Source of the DNA: an uncultured Thermomicrobia bacterium
GTDB lineage: Bacteria; Chloroflexota; Chloroflexia; Thermomicrobiales; JALYUS01
Direction: 5' to 3'
NCBI GenBank assembly: GCA_937968015.1
Contig: CALBSO010000146.1
Coordinates: 62,001-126,000, forward strand
Length of the DNA: 64,000 bases
Position numbers and translations under genes: made by a program. Below the pieces are notes generated by a model that saw only the letters and a program-made list of their open reading frames with translations, was not told where the DNA came from and made no database searches. This document shows, one piece after another, positions 8,790-17,495 of this stretch (position 1 is its first letter; every line of letters starts with the position of its first letter).

Positions 8790-10466
8790 GTGAGCGACAT
8801 GTCCAGGTTTCTCGCAGCGCGGCTGAATCGCCGCCGGGTCCTTGGGATCGCCGCCGGGGGCGCGGTAGCGGGCATTCTCGCCGCGTGCGGATCGAGCAAG
8901 GCGACCGACACGCCGAAAGCGGGCGCGGCGACCACGAGCGGCGGCGCGGCCCCGACGAACCAGGCCGTCGTGACGATCCTCACGCCGACACCGGCAGCGG
9001 CGGCAACCACACCGGCCGGATCAGCAGTCGCCAGCGGGGCGACGCCCGCCGCGCAAGCCTCGATTGCCGTGACGCGGCCCGAACTGAAGGGCAACATCTC
9101 GATGGCGCGGCAGCCGAATCCGCCGCTCTCCAACGGCAAGCCGGACCCGGACACGGCGATTTTCGCTGATCTCCTCAAGCGCTATCAGACCGAGCATCCC
9201 GGCGTAACGATTGATCTCACCGACATCCCCGGCAGCACCGCGACGGACATCTACCAATGGGTAACGACGCACTCCGCCTCGAAGTCCCTGGCAACGATTG
9301 TCGCGACGTTCCCCGATCAGATCATTACCGATGTGCAGGAAGCGACGAACAACGTCGAGTGGGTCAATATGTCGGAGCCACTCGATAAGGTCTCTCCGTA
9401 CACCGGCCAGCCCTGGCGGAGCGATTTCTCGCCCGACCTCCTCATCTTCGCGAAGTACGGCCTCAAGAACAACTACGGCGTGCCCTTCACCCGATACAAG
9501 TCCGCGTGGGTCTACAACAAGTCCGCGTGGGCGAAAGCGGGCCTGACAGACGCCGATGTGCCGAAAACATGGAAGCAGTGGTTCGCCGCGATGGACAAGT
9601 TGAAGGCTGCCGGGTTCATCCCGATTGCCCGCGCGGGCGATGTGCAGACGACCTCGCACACCTGCTGGATTCTGATGATCTCACTGGATCGCAAGCAGTG
9701 GGACGCTATTACCGGCGGCAACCAGTTCATGAGTCTCAAGCAGAAGATTGACGCAGTGTGCAGCGGCAAGTGGCCCTATGATACACCGTGGGCACGCACC
9801 GGCTGGCCCGCATTGAAGAAACTCTTCACCTACTACGAACCGGGGTTCGTCTCGCAGAATGTCAGCAACGCGCGCCAACTCTTCTACGAGGGCAAGGGCG
9901 TGATGATGTTCGAATCGCAGGCATTCCTCCAACTGATTGACGAGGCGAAGGCGGAGGGCCTCGCCAAGTTCGATATCGGCGCCTTCCCAACGCCGCAACC
10001 GGACGCGGAGACCTTCGGCGCGGATGTGGCGGCGAATGCCGGCAAGATCGCGGACGACGGTGAGCGCGGCATCACCTATGGCATCCCGATCGCCGACCTG
10101 CGCGATAAGGGCAAGGACGCGATGGGGCAGGCAATCGCCGTTGACTACATGCAATGGATGACGCAGCCGAAGATTCAGGCGGAGTACGTCAAGCCATCGT
10201 ACAACCTGCCGGCGAACCAGAATGTCAAACTGGAGGATCCGCGCTTCGCGATCTTCCAGCAGAACCCGGAGCAAATCTTCTACCGCCATCTGATGTACTT
10301 CAATCCGGTCAGCCAGGAGGACCGGCCGCAATGGGGCCAGAACTTCCAGGCGTATCTCAACAATCAGCTCAGCCTCGACGATTTTCTCAAGAAGGGTGAG
10401 CAGCAACTGATTGACCAGGCGCAGCTCTCAGCCCGTCAGGCAAAATTAGACGTTAAGTGCGGCTGA
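8790..10466 (+). CDS. ABC transporter substrate-binding lipoprotein (sugar type), second paralogue
   Basis: 558 residues from a GTG start preceded by AAAGGAGG. The leader LNRRRVLGI is a twin-arginine motif and GILAAC is the lipobox, with the anchor Cys at 33. The mature part is clearly related to the protein at 5039 along its whole length, which indicates duplication within the operon. The two differ most in the ligand-facing middle region, so they may bind different but related sugars and feed one permease pair. Confidence 0.9.
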   Translation: MSDMSRFLAARLNRRRVLGIAAGGAVAGILAACGSSKATDTPKAGAATTSGGAAPTNQAVVTILTPTPAAAATTPAGSAVASGATPAAQASIAVTRPELKGNISMARQPNPPLSNGKPDPDTAIFADLLKRYQTEHPGVTIDLTDIPGSTATDIYQWVTTHSASKSLATIVATFPDQIITDVQEATNNVEWVNMSEPLDKVSPYTGQPWRSDFSPDLLIFAKYGLKNNYGVPFTRYKSAWVYNKSAWAKAGLTDADVPKTWKQWFAAMDKLKAAGFIPIARAGDVQTTSHTCWILMISLDRKQWDAITGGNQFMSLKQKIDAVCSGKWPYDTPWARTGWPALKKLFTYYEPGFVSQNVSNARQLFYEGKGVMMFESQAFLQLIDEAKAEGLAKFDIGAFPTPQPDAETFGADVAANAGKIADDGERGITYGIPIADLRDKGKDAMGQAIAVDYMQWMTQPKIQAEYVKPSYNLPANQNVKLEDPRFAIFQQNPEQIFYRHLMYFNPVSQEDRPQWGQNFQAYLNNQLSLDDFLKKGEQQLIDQAQLSARQAKLDVKCG

Positions 10467-10470
10467 ACTG

Positions 10471-10491
10471 GTCGGCAGTCGGCAGTCGGGG
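10471..10491. repeat. Heptamer repeat before terminator
   Basis: GTCGGCA, GTCGGCA, GTCGGGG follow one another directly after the stop codon of the second binding protein and run into the terminator stem. Confidence 0.55.
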
Positions 10492-10512
10492 CACCCACGC
10501 GGGTGCCCTTTC
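10489..10512 (+). terminator. Rho-independent terminator of the IclR-ABC operon
   Basis: GGGCACCC and GGGTGCCC form an 8-base perfect stem around loop ACGC, followed by TTTCT. It lies 22 bases after the stop codon of the last operon gene. Confidence 0.7.
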
Positions 10513-10543
10513 TCATCGCAGGTGGGAATGCCCGCAGGACAGC

Positions 10544-10876
10544 CTATCCGGTGGCCTGCGAGCGCCGCGGGGGCGCGAAGAAAACGAGGATGGTCAGGTC
10601 CTCCGTGATCGTGTGGAAGCGATGCTCCACACCCGCCGCGACGAAGACGATGCTGCCCGCCCGCACCGCGCGCTCCTCATCCGCGACCTTGATGTGCCCG
10701 CTCCCGCTGATGATGGCATAGACCTCGTCTTCGGTGTGCGGCTGTTGCGGGTCGCGCACCCCGGCGCGCAGGATATACAGTCCGGTGCTGAGTGACGACT
10801 CCCGCAGGAACTCGTGATAGAGCGCGCCCGCCTTCGCATGTGCGGCGAGCAACTCGGCAAGATCGTATGCCTGCAT
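10544..10876 (-). CDS. Cupin domain protein
   Basis: 110 residues forming one small beta-barrel. The block PQQPHTEDEVYAIISGSGHI is cupin motif 1 with metal-binding His and Glu. GSIVFVAAGVEHRFHTI is motif 2 with the last His. GAGGAGG precedes the ATG. The cupin, the selenoprotein and the SIS protein run in the same direction with short spacers and may form one unit. The substrate is unknown. Confidence 0.88.
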   Translation of the reverse strand: MQAYDLAELLAAHAKAGALYHEFLRESSLSTGLYILRAGVRDPQQPHTEDEVYAIISGSGHIKVADEERAVRAGSIVFVAAGVEHRFHTITEDLTILVFFAPPRRSQATG

Positions 10877-10890
10877 CGGGAACCCTCCTC

Positions 10891-11457
10891 TTACGTCTCC
10901 GCTTCCCCATGCCCCTGGATCGGGCAGTAGAGACTGTTCGGCTCGATCTGGAAGACACGATTGAAGCGGGCGCGGAAGTTCTCCAGCGCGGCGGTCGCGG
11001 CTAATTCGACCAGTTGCGGCTCATCGTAGTGGCTCCGCAGACGCGCGAAGAGCGCGTCGGGCACATCCACCGAGGCCGCAGTCATCGTCTCGGCCAGTTC
11101 GAGTGCGGCACGCTCGGCGTCGGTGAAGAGGGGATTGGTGCGGAATGCAGGGAGGGCGGCGATCTTCTCATCGGCGATACCCGCGTTACTGCCACCGGCA
11201 GCATTGATGTCCACTCAGAACGGGCAGCCAACGAGCATCGCCACCCGCACGCAGACGAGCGCCCGCAGCCCGGCTGGGAGCGCCGCCTCCTTCGCGACCG
11301 ACCGGCTCAGCCCCCGTGCCGCCGCAAGGATCGGCGGGCGATAGGCGAAGACGCGTGTCGGATTCAGCACAATGCCGAAGACGTCTTCGTCCTGATCGAA
11401 GAACGGCTGCGCGTCGGGACGGGCCTCCTCACGATCAAGCGGCTTGATCCGGCTCAT
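10891..11457 (-). CDS. AhpD/CMD-like selenoprotein with in-frame UGA
   Basis: The frame from ATG 11457 to the stop at 10891 is continuous except for one TGA at 11217-11215. Reading it as selenocysteine gives a 188-residue carboxymuconolactone decarboxylase/AhpD-like protein with ...LVGCPF-U-VDINAAGG. Relatives have a Cys at this place, the redox pair CxxC; here it would be CxxU (Cys78, Sec81). Both halves belong to the same family and join without gap. A hairpin of the SECIS kind begins 11 bases after the UGA. AAAGGAG precedes the ATG. Standard callers would split this gene or truncate it. A plain nonsense mutation is the alternative. Confidence 0.82.
11187..11203 (-). promoter_or_regulatory. 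SECIS-like hairpin in the CMD selenoprotein gene
   Basis: On the minus strand TGCTGCC and GGCAGTA pair as a 7-base stem, with one G-T wobble, around loop GGT. It starts 11 bases after the UGA, the spacing expected for bacterial SECIS elements bound by SelB. The core CTGCC...GGTGGCAG recurs in the second selenoprotein gene. Confidence 0.65.
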
Positions 11458-11510
11458 GACTGCATTGCTCCTTTCACAGACAAGGTGAAAACGATCAGTT
11501 GGTTTGCCTC

Positions 11511-12587
11511 TCAGAGCCGCAGGCTGCTGAAAGCGGTGAGGTAGCGCGGGTCGTCGCGGCGGAAGGTGTCGGGGTTCGTGCCCTTCGCCAGCGCGAGATA
11601 ATACGCGAGCAACTGCACGGGCACGACGGCGAGCAAGGGCGAAAGCGGCTCCGGCAGATCGGGCAGCGGGAAGCGCGATGCGTCCGGTATGCTCTCGATG
11701 GCGTGACCGACGATCCAGATCGGCGCGCCGATCAGCCGGAGGGCATTACAGACCTGCCCGAGACGCGCTATCCCCGGCCCCGCAGCCGCGATCGCGACGA
11801 TCTGATCGTCCGGGTTGACCGTCACCATCGGGCCATGCAGGAACTGCTCGACACTCATGCCGTCAATCGTCACGTAGGCCGTCTCGCGCGCCTTGAGTGA
11901 CGCCTCGGTGGCAGTCAGCGCGTTCGGCCCCGCACCGATGCAGAAGACGCGGCAATTCGCCGTGAAGATCGCGCGTGCGACCGCTTCGATCTCGCCTTCG
12001 CGCTGAAGAACACCTTCCACCTGCTCCGGTAACAGCGCGAGTGCATCGCGCCAGCCTCGCACCGCCGACGCACCATGCCGCTCACCGAGCGCGGTCGCGA
12101 CCTGTGCCAGCACGGTCAATGCGCCGAGATGGCTCGCCGTGTACGCCGCCGACGTTTCCCGTGCAACGGTGCGCAGCACGAGGGCGGGGCCATCCCCGCT
12201 CATCTTCGAATCGCGCCCGCTGATGCCGATGCAGAGCGCCCCGGCCGCACTCGCCAACTCGACCGCCCGCGCTGAATACTGCTTCGTCCCCGTATGCGCC
12301 ATGACAATCACCGCGTCGCCACGATGTAGGCTGTAGGGATAGGTAGCGAATTCATACGAGTCTACCGCGCGGGCATCCGCCCCGGCAGTGCGTAGCAGGT
12401 ACGCGCCGATCTGGGCGGCATGGAAACTCGTGCCGATGCCGACGACAAAGATGCGTGCCGCGCCCGCCAGCAACCCCGCCCCCTCATTCGCGTCCTCCCA
12501 CCCCTCGGCGAGGAGCATGGCAACATCCGCCGGTTGCCGGTGCATCGTCGTGTACATCGCGTACGGTTCCGTTCGTCCTTCGTCCAT
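11511..12587 (-). CDS. SIS-domain sugar-phosphate isomerase (GlmS isomerase-like)
   Basis: 358 residues with two SIS domains and no glutaminase domain. Domain 1 has RIFVVGIGTSFHAAQIGAYL; domain 2 has CRVFCIGAGPNALTATEASL and then EQFLHGPMV, as in the isomerase half of glucosamine-6-phosphate synthase. Such proteins act on amino-sugar or fructosamine phosphates (AgaS/FrlB type). The ATG follows GGAAGGG by about 8 bases; an ATG 10 codons upstream has no ribosome site. Its position near a sugar importer suggests catabolism of an imported amino sugar, which is inference. Confidence 0.88.
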   Translation of the reverse strand: MDEGRTEPYAMYTTMHRQPADVAMLLAEGWEDANEGAGLLAGAARIFVVGIGTSFHAAQIGAYLLRTAGADARAVDSYEFATYPYSLHRGDAVIVMAHTGTKQYSARAVELASAAGALCIGISGRDSKMSGDGPALVLRTVARETSAAYTASHLGALTVLAQVATALGERHGASAVRGWRDALALLPEQVEGVLQREGEIEAVARAIFTANCRVFCIGAGPNALTATEASLKARETAYVTIDGMSVEQFLHGPMVTVNPDDQIVAIAAAGPGIARLGQVCNALRLIGAPIWIVGHAIESIPDASRFPLPDLPEPLSPLLAVVPVQLLAYYLALAKGTNPDTFRRDDPRYLTAFSSLRL

Positions 12588-12641
12588 ACTATGTACCCTT
12601 CCACATGAAGAAGACACCGATATGGATAGTACCGGGCGGAT

Positions 12642-12659
12642 GGCTCTTCGGAAAGAGCC
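12642..12659. promoter_or_regulatory. Small hairpin upstream of the SIS gene
   Basis: GGCTCTT and AAGAGCC pair perfectly around a 4-base loop in the 127-base spacer between the dioxygenase and SIS genes. On the minus strand the loop is TCCG. There is no T-tract, so it may be a leader structure or operator. Confidence 0.35.
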
Positions 12660-12714
12660 AATTGGCGCCGGGAACGCGGGGCCAATCGTGCGGGGAACCT
12701 AACCCCCCGGCCTT

Positions 12715-13584
12715 CTAGCATTCCACGTCCTTGCCCTCGGAGCCGAAGATGGCGAGGCGGGCTTCCTGCGAGGTCCAGATGGCATTGCGGCCAGTGTAGT
12801 GGAACTGGACGGCGCGGCGGCGCTGATTCGTGCGGTTCGCCGGGGTGCCGTGATGGATCAGGCCATCGAAAAGCAGCACGCCGCCCGGTGCGAGCGGCGC
12901 CATCACATCGCGGGCGGTCCGCACCTGATCGTCACAAATTTGCCAGTCCCGCCGGGCGAAATGGACGACCGGGCCTTCGGTGTGCGAGCCGGGGATGAGA
13001 TGCATGCAACCGTTCTCCGGCGTCGCGGGATCGAGCGCGATCCAGATACCGACAACCGGATTGCGAATATCCATATCGAAGAATGCCTTGTCCTGATGCC
13101 ACGGCTTCTCGCGCCCGCCGCCCGGCGGCTTGAGGAGCGCCATGTCCTGGAACTTCATCGGCTCGTCGTTGACAATTCTGCGAATGATCGCCATCAGCGC
13201 CGGATGATTTGCGATCGCGTCCAGGCGCGCGTCATACGGTGTGAAGGCCATCAGTTTGCGGACGTAATCCTGCTTCTCTTCACGCGAAATTGCATCGAGT
13301 CGGTCTCGTGCCCACGCCTCGAACTGAATACCGTCGAACTCCGGCACTTTGCCGTCAATCAGGTCGAGGAGGCCCTCCAGTGCGTCGGCAGTCTCCTGCG
13401 GCGTGAAGGCATGATGGATGACGAGATAACCCTGCGCGCGGAAGCGGTCGAGGGCTTCGTCCGTCACACCCGCGAATCCCTCGACGCCCTCAGCGACGGT
13501 GTCGAAGCGGTAGAGATCGGCGGGATACTCCTCCACCTTGCCGTCGTCGAACTTCGCGACGTTGTGAATATGATCCACGACCAT
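12715..13584 (-). CDS. Phytanoyl-CoA dioxygenase family protein
   Basis: 289 residues, a non-heme Fe(II)/2-oxoglutarate oxygenase. The iron site is visible as WHQDKAFF (His and Asp) and IHHGTPANRT (distal His), and the Arg that holds 2-oxoglutarate follows. The N-terminal helix block FRAQGYLVIHHAFTPQE is typical of PhyH relatives. The reaction is probably hydroxylation of a small organic acid or ester. It is transcribed toward the SIS gene. Confidence 0.88.
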   Translation of the reverse strand: MVVDHIHNVAKFDDGKVEEYPADLYRFDTVAEGVEGFAGVTDEALDRFRAQGYLVIHHAFTPQETADALEGLLDLIDGKVPEFDGIQFEAWARDRLDAISREEKQDYVRKLMAFTPYDARLDAIANHPALMAIIRRIVNDEPMKFQDMALLKPPGGGREKPWHQDKAFFDMDIRNPVVGIWIALDPATPENGCMHLIPGSHTEGPVVHFARRDWQICDDQVRTARDVMAPLAPGGVLLFDGLIHHGTPANRTNQRRRAVQFHYTGRNAIWTSQEARLAIFGSEGKDVEC

Positions 13585-13734
13585 CGGCGCTCATCCCCGC
13601 TTCCTGTTTCTCCTCCAACGCGACCGACGATACGGCTGTTATCGCATAATTCGCGGTGCGTCGCCAATTGCCATCGGCGCGCCGGCGCGGTACGGTATAC
13701 GCATTGACCCAAGGCAATTGAGAGGAGCAGCGCG

Positions 13735-14094
13735 ATGGATGAAGGCATCCCGATCCAGTTCATCCCGCCGGAAGCGCTCGAAGGGACACAGGGCGTCGTC
13801 TGGCTGGCGCGGGACGGGCGGCGCACGACGACGCAAATCGCGACCAACGTCCGCTACACCCTGCGGATGACGCCGAACCGCAAGAACATGCTCGGTCAGA
13901 GCGTCATCCTGCCGCCGTCGTGGCATGGCACGCTGGAAGTGGCGCGGAAGGATTCGTTCCTCCAGCCGAATACCGAGATCGTCCTCGTAATGGACGACGG
14001 GCGGCAAGTCTCCGGCTACATCCGCCGCCTCAGAGGCATGCGCACCCAGCGCGCCGACGTGACGATCAACGGCTGGCTGGAAGAGTGGGTATGA
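13735..14094 (+). CDS. Hypothetical protein
   Basis: 119 residues, not recognised. A strong ribosome site (GAGAGGAG) stands 6 bases before the ATG, and base composition fits a real gene. The sequence is mostly predicted beta strand: VVWLARDGRRTTTQIATNVR, then EIVLVMDDGRQVSGYIRRL, ending GWLEEWV. No signal peptide or membrane helix. It may be a small beta-barrel binding protein; no function is proposed. Confidence 0.7.
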   Translation: MDEGIPIQFIPPEALEGTQGVVWLARDGRRTTTQIATNVRYTLRMTPNRKNMLGQSVILPPSWHGTLEVARKDSFLQPNTEIVLVMDDGRQVSGYIRRLRGMRTQRADVTINGWLEEWV

Positions 14095-14168
14095 CGAGCG
14101 AAGGGCTGAGGACCGAGCATCTCCCTCCTCTCCACCGCCCATCTGTTTCGACGCCGACAGCGCTCGCC

Positions 14169-14714
14169 TCAATCCGCCCGCGATTCCATACTGCTGATGA
14201 TCTCGGCGATCTGTTGCCGATGATGGTCCATGTGCCAGCGCAAGAATTCAAGCCGCTGGTGGGCATCGAGCGGGCCGGAGATGACATGTGGCGCGACGAC
14301 CGCGCGCAAGTCAAGGCCGTCCAGCGCCCGACCGAGCGCGTCGAGCACCGGTTGACAGGCAGCAAATGACGCAACCCAATATGCCAATGGGCCGTTCATC
14401 TGTGGGATTGCGTTCGCGGGGGCATCCTCCCGCTCGCGCCAGGTCGTTGCGATGATCTCCTCGATGGGGCGTCCGCGATGCACCGCCTCCCCCTGCCAGG
14501 TCGGCTTCGCTCGCCGGATACCTTCCGCCGCTTGCCAGATGCGGACGATCCCACCGTGCTCCGCAAGAACGAGATGTTCAATGACTTGCGCCACTGACCA
14601 CTCACCCACTGCGGGCTTCCAGATTGCCTGATCCTCGGTGAGACCTTCGACTGCCGTAATAACGTGCTGTCGCGCTACCGCAGCATCCGCGATCAGTTTG
14701 CGTATCTCTGCCAT
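14169..14714 (-). CDS. DinB family protein
   Basis: 181 residues forming a four-helix bundle. WSVAQVIEHLVLAEHGG holds the first metal-binding His positions, and FLRWHMDHHRQQI holds the last ones. This three-His site is the mark of the DinB/YfiT superfamily, whose members include thiol-dependent transferases. Reaction unknown. Confidence 0.88.
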   Translation of the reverse strand: MAEIRKLIADAAVARQHVITAVEGLTEDQAIWKPAVGEWSVAQVIEHLVLAEHGGIVRIWQAAEGIRRAKPTWQGEAVHRGRPIEEIIATTWREREDAPANAIPQMNGPLAYWVASFAACQPVLDALGRALDGLDLRAVVAPHVISGPLDAHQRLEFLRWHMDHHRQQIAEIISSMESRAD

Positions 14715-14760
14715 GACGCTTGCCCTCCCTGATTATCGGTTACGCTATCACACCTGTCTC

Positions 14761-14834
14761 CCGTAGTGCCGCTCGCACAATGCAGCGTCAATGCCGAAGC
14801 GCGCCCTGCACAAGCCTCCGCATACGGTGATCGC
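14761..14834 (-). pseudogene. Decayed fragment of an arylamine N-acetyltransferase 3' end
   Basis: This 74-base stretch matches 15345-15417, near the end of the intact N-acetyltransferase gene, with scattered substitutions; both contain the identical run GCGTCAATGCCGAAGCGCG. It has no open frame. It and the intact gene flank the hicAB pair as imperfect direct repeats. Confidence 0.75.
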
Positions 14835-14896
14835 AGGGCGACGGAGAGGGAGGGGAAGGGGGGGGAGGGGAACCGTGTGGCGGGCCGGGGTGAGGG

Positions 14897-15124
14897 TTAA
14901 GCGGCAACAGGAATATTCACGTCCACCGTGATCGCGCGGCTTGTGGCTGGAGGGATGGGATCGCCCGCATCCGCCATGCCTTCCAGATGGAAGGGGATCG
15001 CTTCGCGGATCAATTGCTCGACCTCTTCGCGCGTATCGGCTGCGGCGATGCAGCCGGGCAAGTCGGGGGCGTATGCCCCGTATCCGGTTGCATCGTCGCC
15101 TTCGATGATTACGACGTACTGCAT
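14897..15124 (-). CDS. hicB: HicB-like antitoxin
   Basis: 75 residues. MQYVVIIEGDDATGYGAYAP with LPGCIAAADTREEVEQLIREA is the partial RNase-H-like fold of HicB, which masks HicA. No DNA-binding tail is present, as in many short HicB proteins. GGGAGGAAG precedes the ATG and overlaps the hicA end, so the two are co-translated. Confidence 0.88.
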   Translation of the reverse strand: MQYVVIIEGDDATGYGAYAPDLPGCIAAADTREEVEQLIREAIPFHLEGMADAGDPIPPATSRAITVDVNIPVAA

Positions 15125-15134
15125 GGCTTCCTCC

Positions 15135-15293
15135 CTATTTCCAACCCGCTTTTTGGGCGATGCTGCTGTAGATGCCGGGCTTCATGTCGGCGGACGGCTT
15201 GCCCGCGACAGTGACGACGTTCGGATTCCCGGCCTTACGATACTGCCGATGGCTGCCCTTCTGCCGGACGATTTTCCAATCTTCATCCCGCAT
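15135..15293 (-). CDS. hicA: HicA-like toxin, short N-terminus
   Basis: 52 residues: VRQKGSHRQYRK with the catalytic His of the dsRBD-like HicA fold, then VVTVAGKPSADMKPG and the usual end. HicA proteins normally have about 8-10 more residues before the DxW block. A stop codon (TAA) lies two codons before the ATG, and the ribosome site AAGGA abuts the start. The toxin may therefore be 5'-truncated or weakly translated. It lies 10 bases upstream of hicB. Confidence 0.78.
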   Translation of the reverse strand: MRDEDWKIVRQKGSHRQYRKAGNPNVVTVAGKPSADMKPGIYSSIAQKAGWK

Positions 15294-15326
15294 TCCTTAG
15301 TCTACCATCCCCAATCATCCCCTGCA

Positions 15327-16148
15327 TTACTCCACTCCCGTCACCCGCAGTGCCGTCCGCACAATCGCCGCGTCAATGCCGAAGCGCGCTGCGACGGCCT
15401 CCGCGTAGTCATCCGCGAGCGGTTGATCGGCGCGTCCGCCGTAGACGAATGACTCCATCAGCGGCGGGACGATACCGTTGAAGCGCCAGATTTCGTCACC
15501 GATCACCTTCGTCACGATCGCACGGTCATTGAAGTAGCCGGTCGGCTCGTAGTCGGCGGTCGTCGCGGCGCGATAGGTGGCATCGGGGATCGGTCGGTCG
15601 AAGAGCGTGAAGCAGTTCGGGTGCGGGTGCGGGGCACGCTCGACCTGATAGCGGCCCGGCCCATCCGGGCGCACCCCGTAGGTGTGAAATGGCGTACGGC
15701 GCGGTTCGGCAGATTCCGGGCCGAACGACAGCGGCAAATAGATCGGCATCCCGACATCCACGAGCCACTGCTGTCCGTCGAGCAGGGTGACAATCGCGGT
15801 ATGGCAACCCACCTCCTCGCCCATATTGTTGATTGTCAGATAGCCGTCATATCCGAGGGCGCGCAAGAGGCTGAAGAAGGCGTAGTTGCTCTCGAAGCAT
15901 GTGCCGCCCGTGCCCTGTCGGAACGTCTGCCGCCAGAATTCCTCCGGCCAACGGGGGCAATCGGCGATCTTCGCCGTCTCTGCCCGCTTCGCGATACGGG
16001 ACGCGCTCTCCCACGGCACGACGCGCGTGTACGCCGTGACAAGATCATCGAGCAGGACGAGGGAGGGCGCGGCGCGCGCGACGCCGAGATGCGCCAGCAC
16101 GTCCCGCGTCAGCGCGGCATCAAGCGGCGGGGTCGTCATTGGGTGCAT
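15327..16148 (-). CDS. nat: Arylamine N-acetyltransferase
   Basis: 273 residues, normal for NAT. The catalytic triad is visible: Cys in GTGGTCFESNYAF, His in EEVGCHTAIVTL and Asp in WLVDVGMPIYLPL. The enzyme transfers acetyl from acetyl-CoA to aromatic amines or hydrazines. The chosen ATG follows AGGAG; a second ATG three codons later is equally possible. The gene end overlaps the repeat copied at 14761-14834. Confidence 0.9.
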   Translation of the reverse strand: MHPMTTPPLDAALTRDVLAHLGVARAAPSLVLLDDLVTAYTRVVPWESASRIAKRAETAKIADCPRWPEEFWRQTFRQGTGGTCFESNYAFFSLLRALGYDGYLTINNMGEEVGCHTAIVTLLDGQQWLVDVGMPIYLPLSFGPESAEPRRTPFHTYGVRPDGPGRYQVERAPHPHPNCFTLFDRPIPDATYRAATTADYEPTGYFNDRAIVTKVIGDEIWRFNGIVPPLMESFVYGGRADQPLADDYAEAVAARFGIDAAIVRTALRVTGVE

Positions 16149-16173
16149 CAACTCCTGTTCACTCCTGACGCGG

Positions 16174-17427
16174 CTATGCGGCATACACCTGTTCCTCGGG
16201 CAGCGCAGGCTGCTCGCGTAATGCCCGCACAGGTGAACAGAGCGGCCAAAGGAAGGCGAGCAGCATCCCCGCTGCCCCGATAAACAGCGTCAGGCGCAGG
16301 CCAAAGACCGCACCGAGCGTGCCGCCCGCCAGCGCGCCAATAGGCAGGCCACCCCAGACGAGGAACCGGCTCGTGGCGGTGACCCGGCCCATCAGATGGT
16401 CCGGTGTTACCGATTGTCGCAGCGTCCGGGTATTGATGTTGAACACCACCCCACCAAAGCCGCTGATGAATGACGAGATGATCAGGACGGGAACCGCCAT
16501 GACCGATGGGCCATGCACCAACGGAATGAGCATCTTCCCGCACGCCATCGCAACCGCACCCGCGATGATCGTCGGTCCCGGCCCGAGGCGGCGGGTGATG
16601 CCCCCGGCGAACACCGCACCGACAACCAGCCCGACGCTGCCGACTGTGAAGATCGCGCCCAGCACACCCGGCTGGATGCCGAGCGTTCGCGTCGCATAGA
16701 GCACATAGATCGCCCCCATCATGCTCCAAAATAGATTGATCGCCGCTGTGCAGGCGATCACCGGGCGCAACAGCGGCTGGTGGGAGACGATGCGCAACCC
16801 CTCACCGATCTCGCGCCAGACGGATGCGCGATGAGCGCGCGGCGCGAGCACGGGTTCCGGCGTGCGAATACTCCACAGAAAAAGCGCGGACACAAGGAAG
16901 GAGAGTGCATCGGCGAAGATCGCGACCGGCGCGGTCACGAGTTGGGCGAGCACGCCGGCAACCCCCGGCCCCGCGACCTGCGCCGCCGAGCGCGTCGTTT
17001 CCAATTTGCCGTTGCCGTCAGTGAGTTGCGTGCGTGCGACCAGCGTCGGCAGGAAGGCTTCGTACGCAATCTCAAAGAAAATCGTCAGGACGCCGACGAG
17101 GAAGGCGATGTCGTACAAGTACTCGATCCGCAGTAGATCGGCGAGCGCGAGCGCGGGGATGAGCATGAGCAGTGCGAACCGCCCGAGGTCTGTCACAATA
17201 AGGATCGGTCGGCGGCGCACCCGGTCGACGAGAACGCCCGTAAACAGCCCTATGAGCAGATATGGCGCGGTCCCGGCGGCGGAAAGGAGACCCATCTGGG
17301 CGACGGAGGCATGGAGCGTCAGCGCGGCAGTGAGTGGTAGGGCAAGCATCGTAATCTGCGAGCCGAACTGCGAGACCGTCTGCCCGGCCCACAGTTTAAG
17401 GAAGTCTGTATGCCGCCAGAGGCTCAA
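16174..17427 (-). CDS. MFS transporter
   Basis: 417 residues with about 12 membrane helices. The loop 2-3 motif is LVDRVRRRPILIVTD. The N-terminus FLKLWAGQTVSQFGSQITML is typical of the macrolide/enterobactin exporter-like MFS branch. The start is TTG at 17427, preceded by GGGGGGTGA. It ends just upstream of nat and may be co-transcribed. Likely an efflux carrier; the substrate is not known. Confidence 0.88.
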   Translation of the reverse strand: MSLWRHTDFLKLWAGQTVSQFGSQITMLALPLTAALTLHASVAQMGLLSAAGTAPYLLIGLFTGVLVDRVRRRPILIVTDLGRFALLMLIPALALADLLRIEYLYDIAFLVGVLTIFFEIAYEAFLPTLVARTQLTDGNGKLETTRSAAQVAGPGVAGVLAQLVTAPVAIFADALSFLVSALFLWSIRTPEPVLAPRAHRASVWREIGEGLRIVSHQPLLRPVIACTAAINLFWSMMGAIYVLYATRTLGIQPGVLGAIFTVGSVGLVVGAVFAGGITRRLGPGPTIIAGAVAMACGKMLIPLVHGPSVMAVPVLIISSFISGFGGVVFNINTRTLRQSVTPDHLMGRVTATSRFLVWGGLPIGALAGGTLGAVFGLRLTLFIGAAGMLLAFLWPLCSPVRALREQPALPEEQVYAA

Positions 17428-17495
17428 ATCTCACCCCCCGGCTCCCTCCCACCCGACCAAAGGGCGCCCGCAAAGGAGAGGGAAACATGATTGCT

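Noticed and set aside
10891..11214. Two separate small genes on either side of the TGA at 11215
   Set aside because: The second has no ribosome site and its first residues are the middle of a CMD fold; both parts join in one frame.
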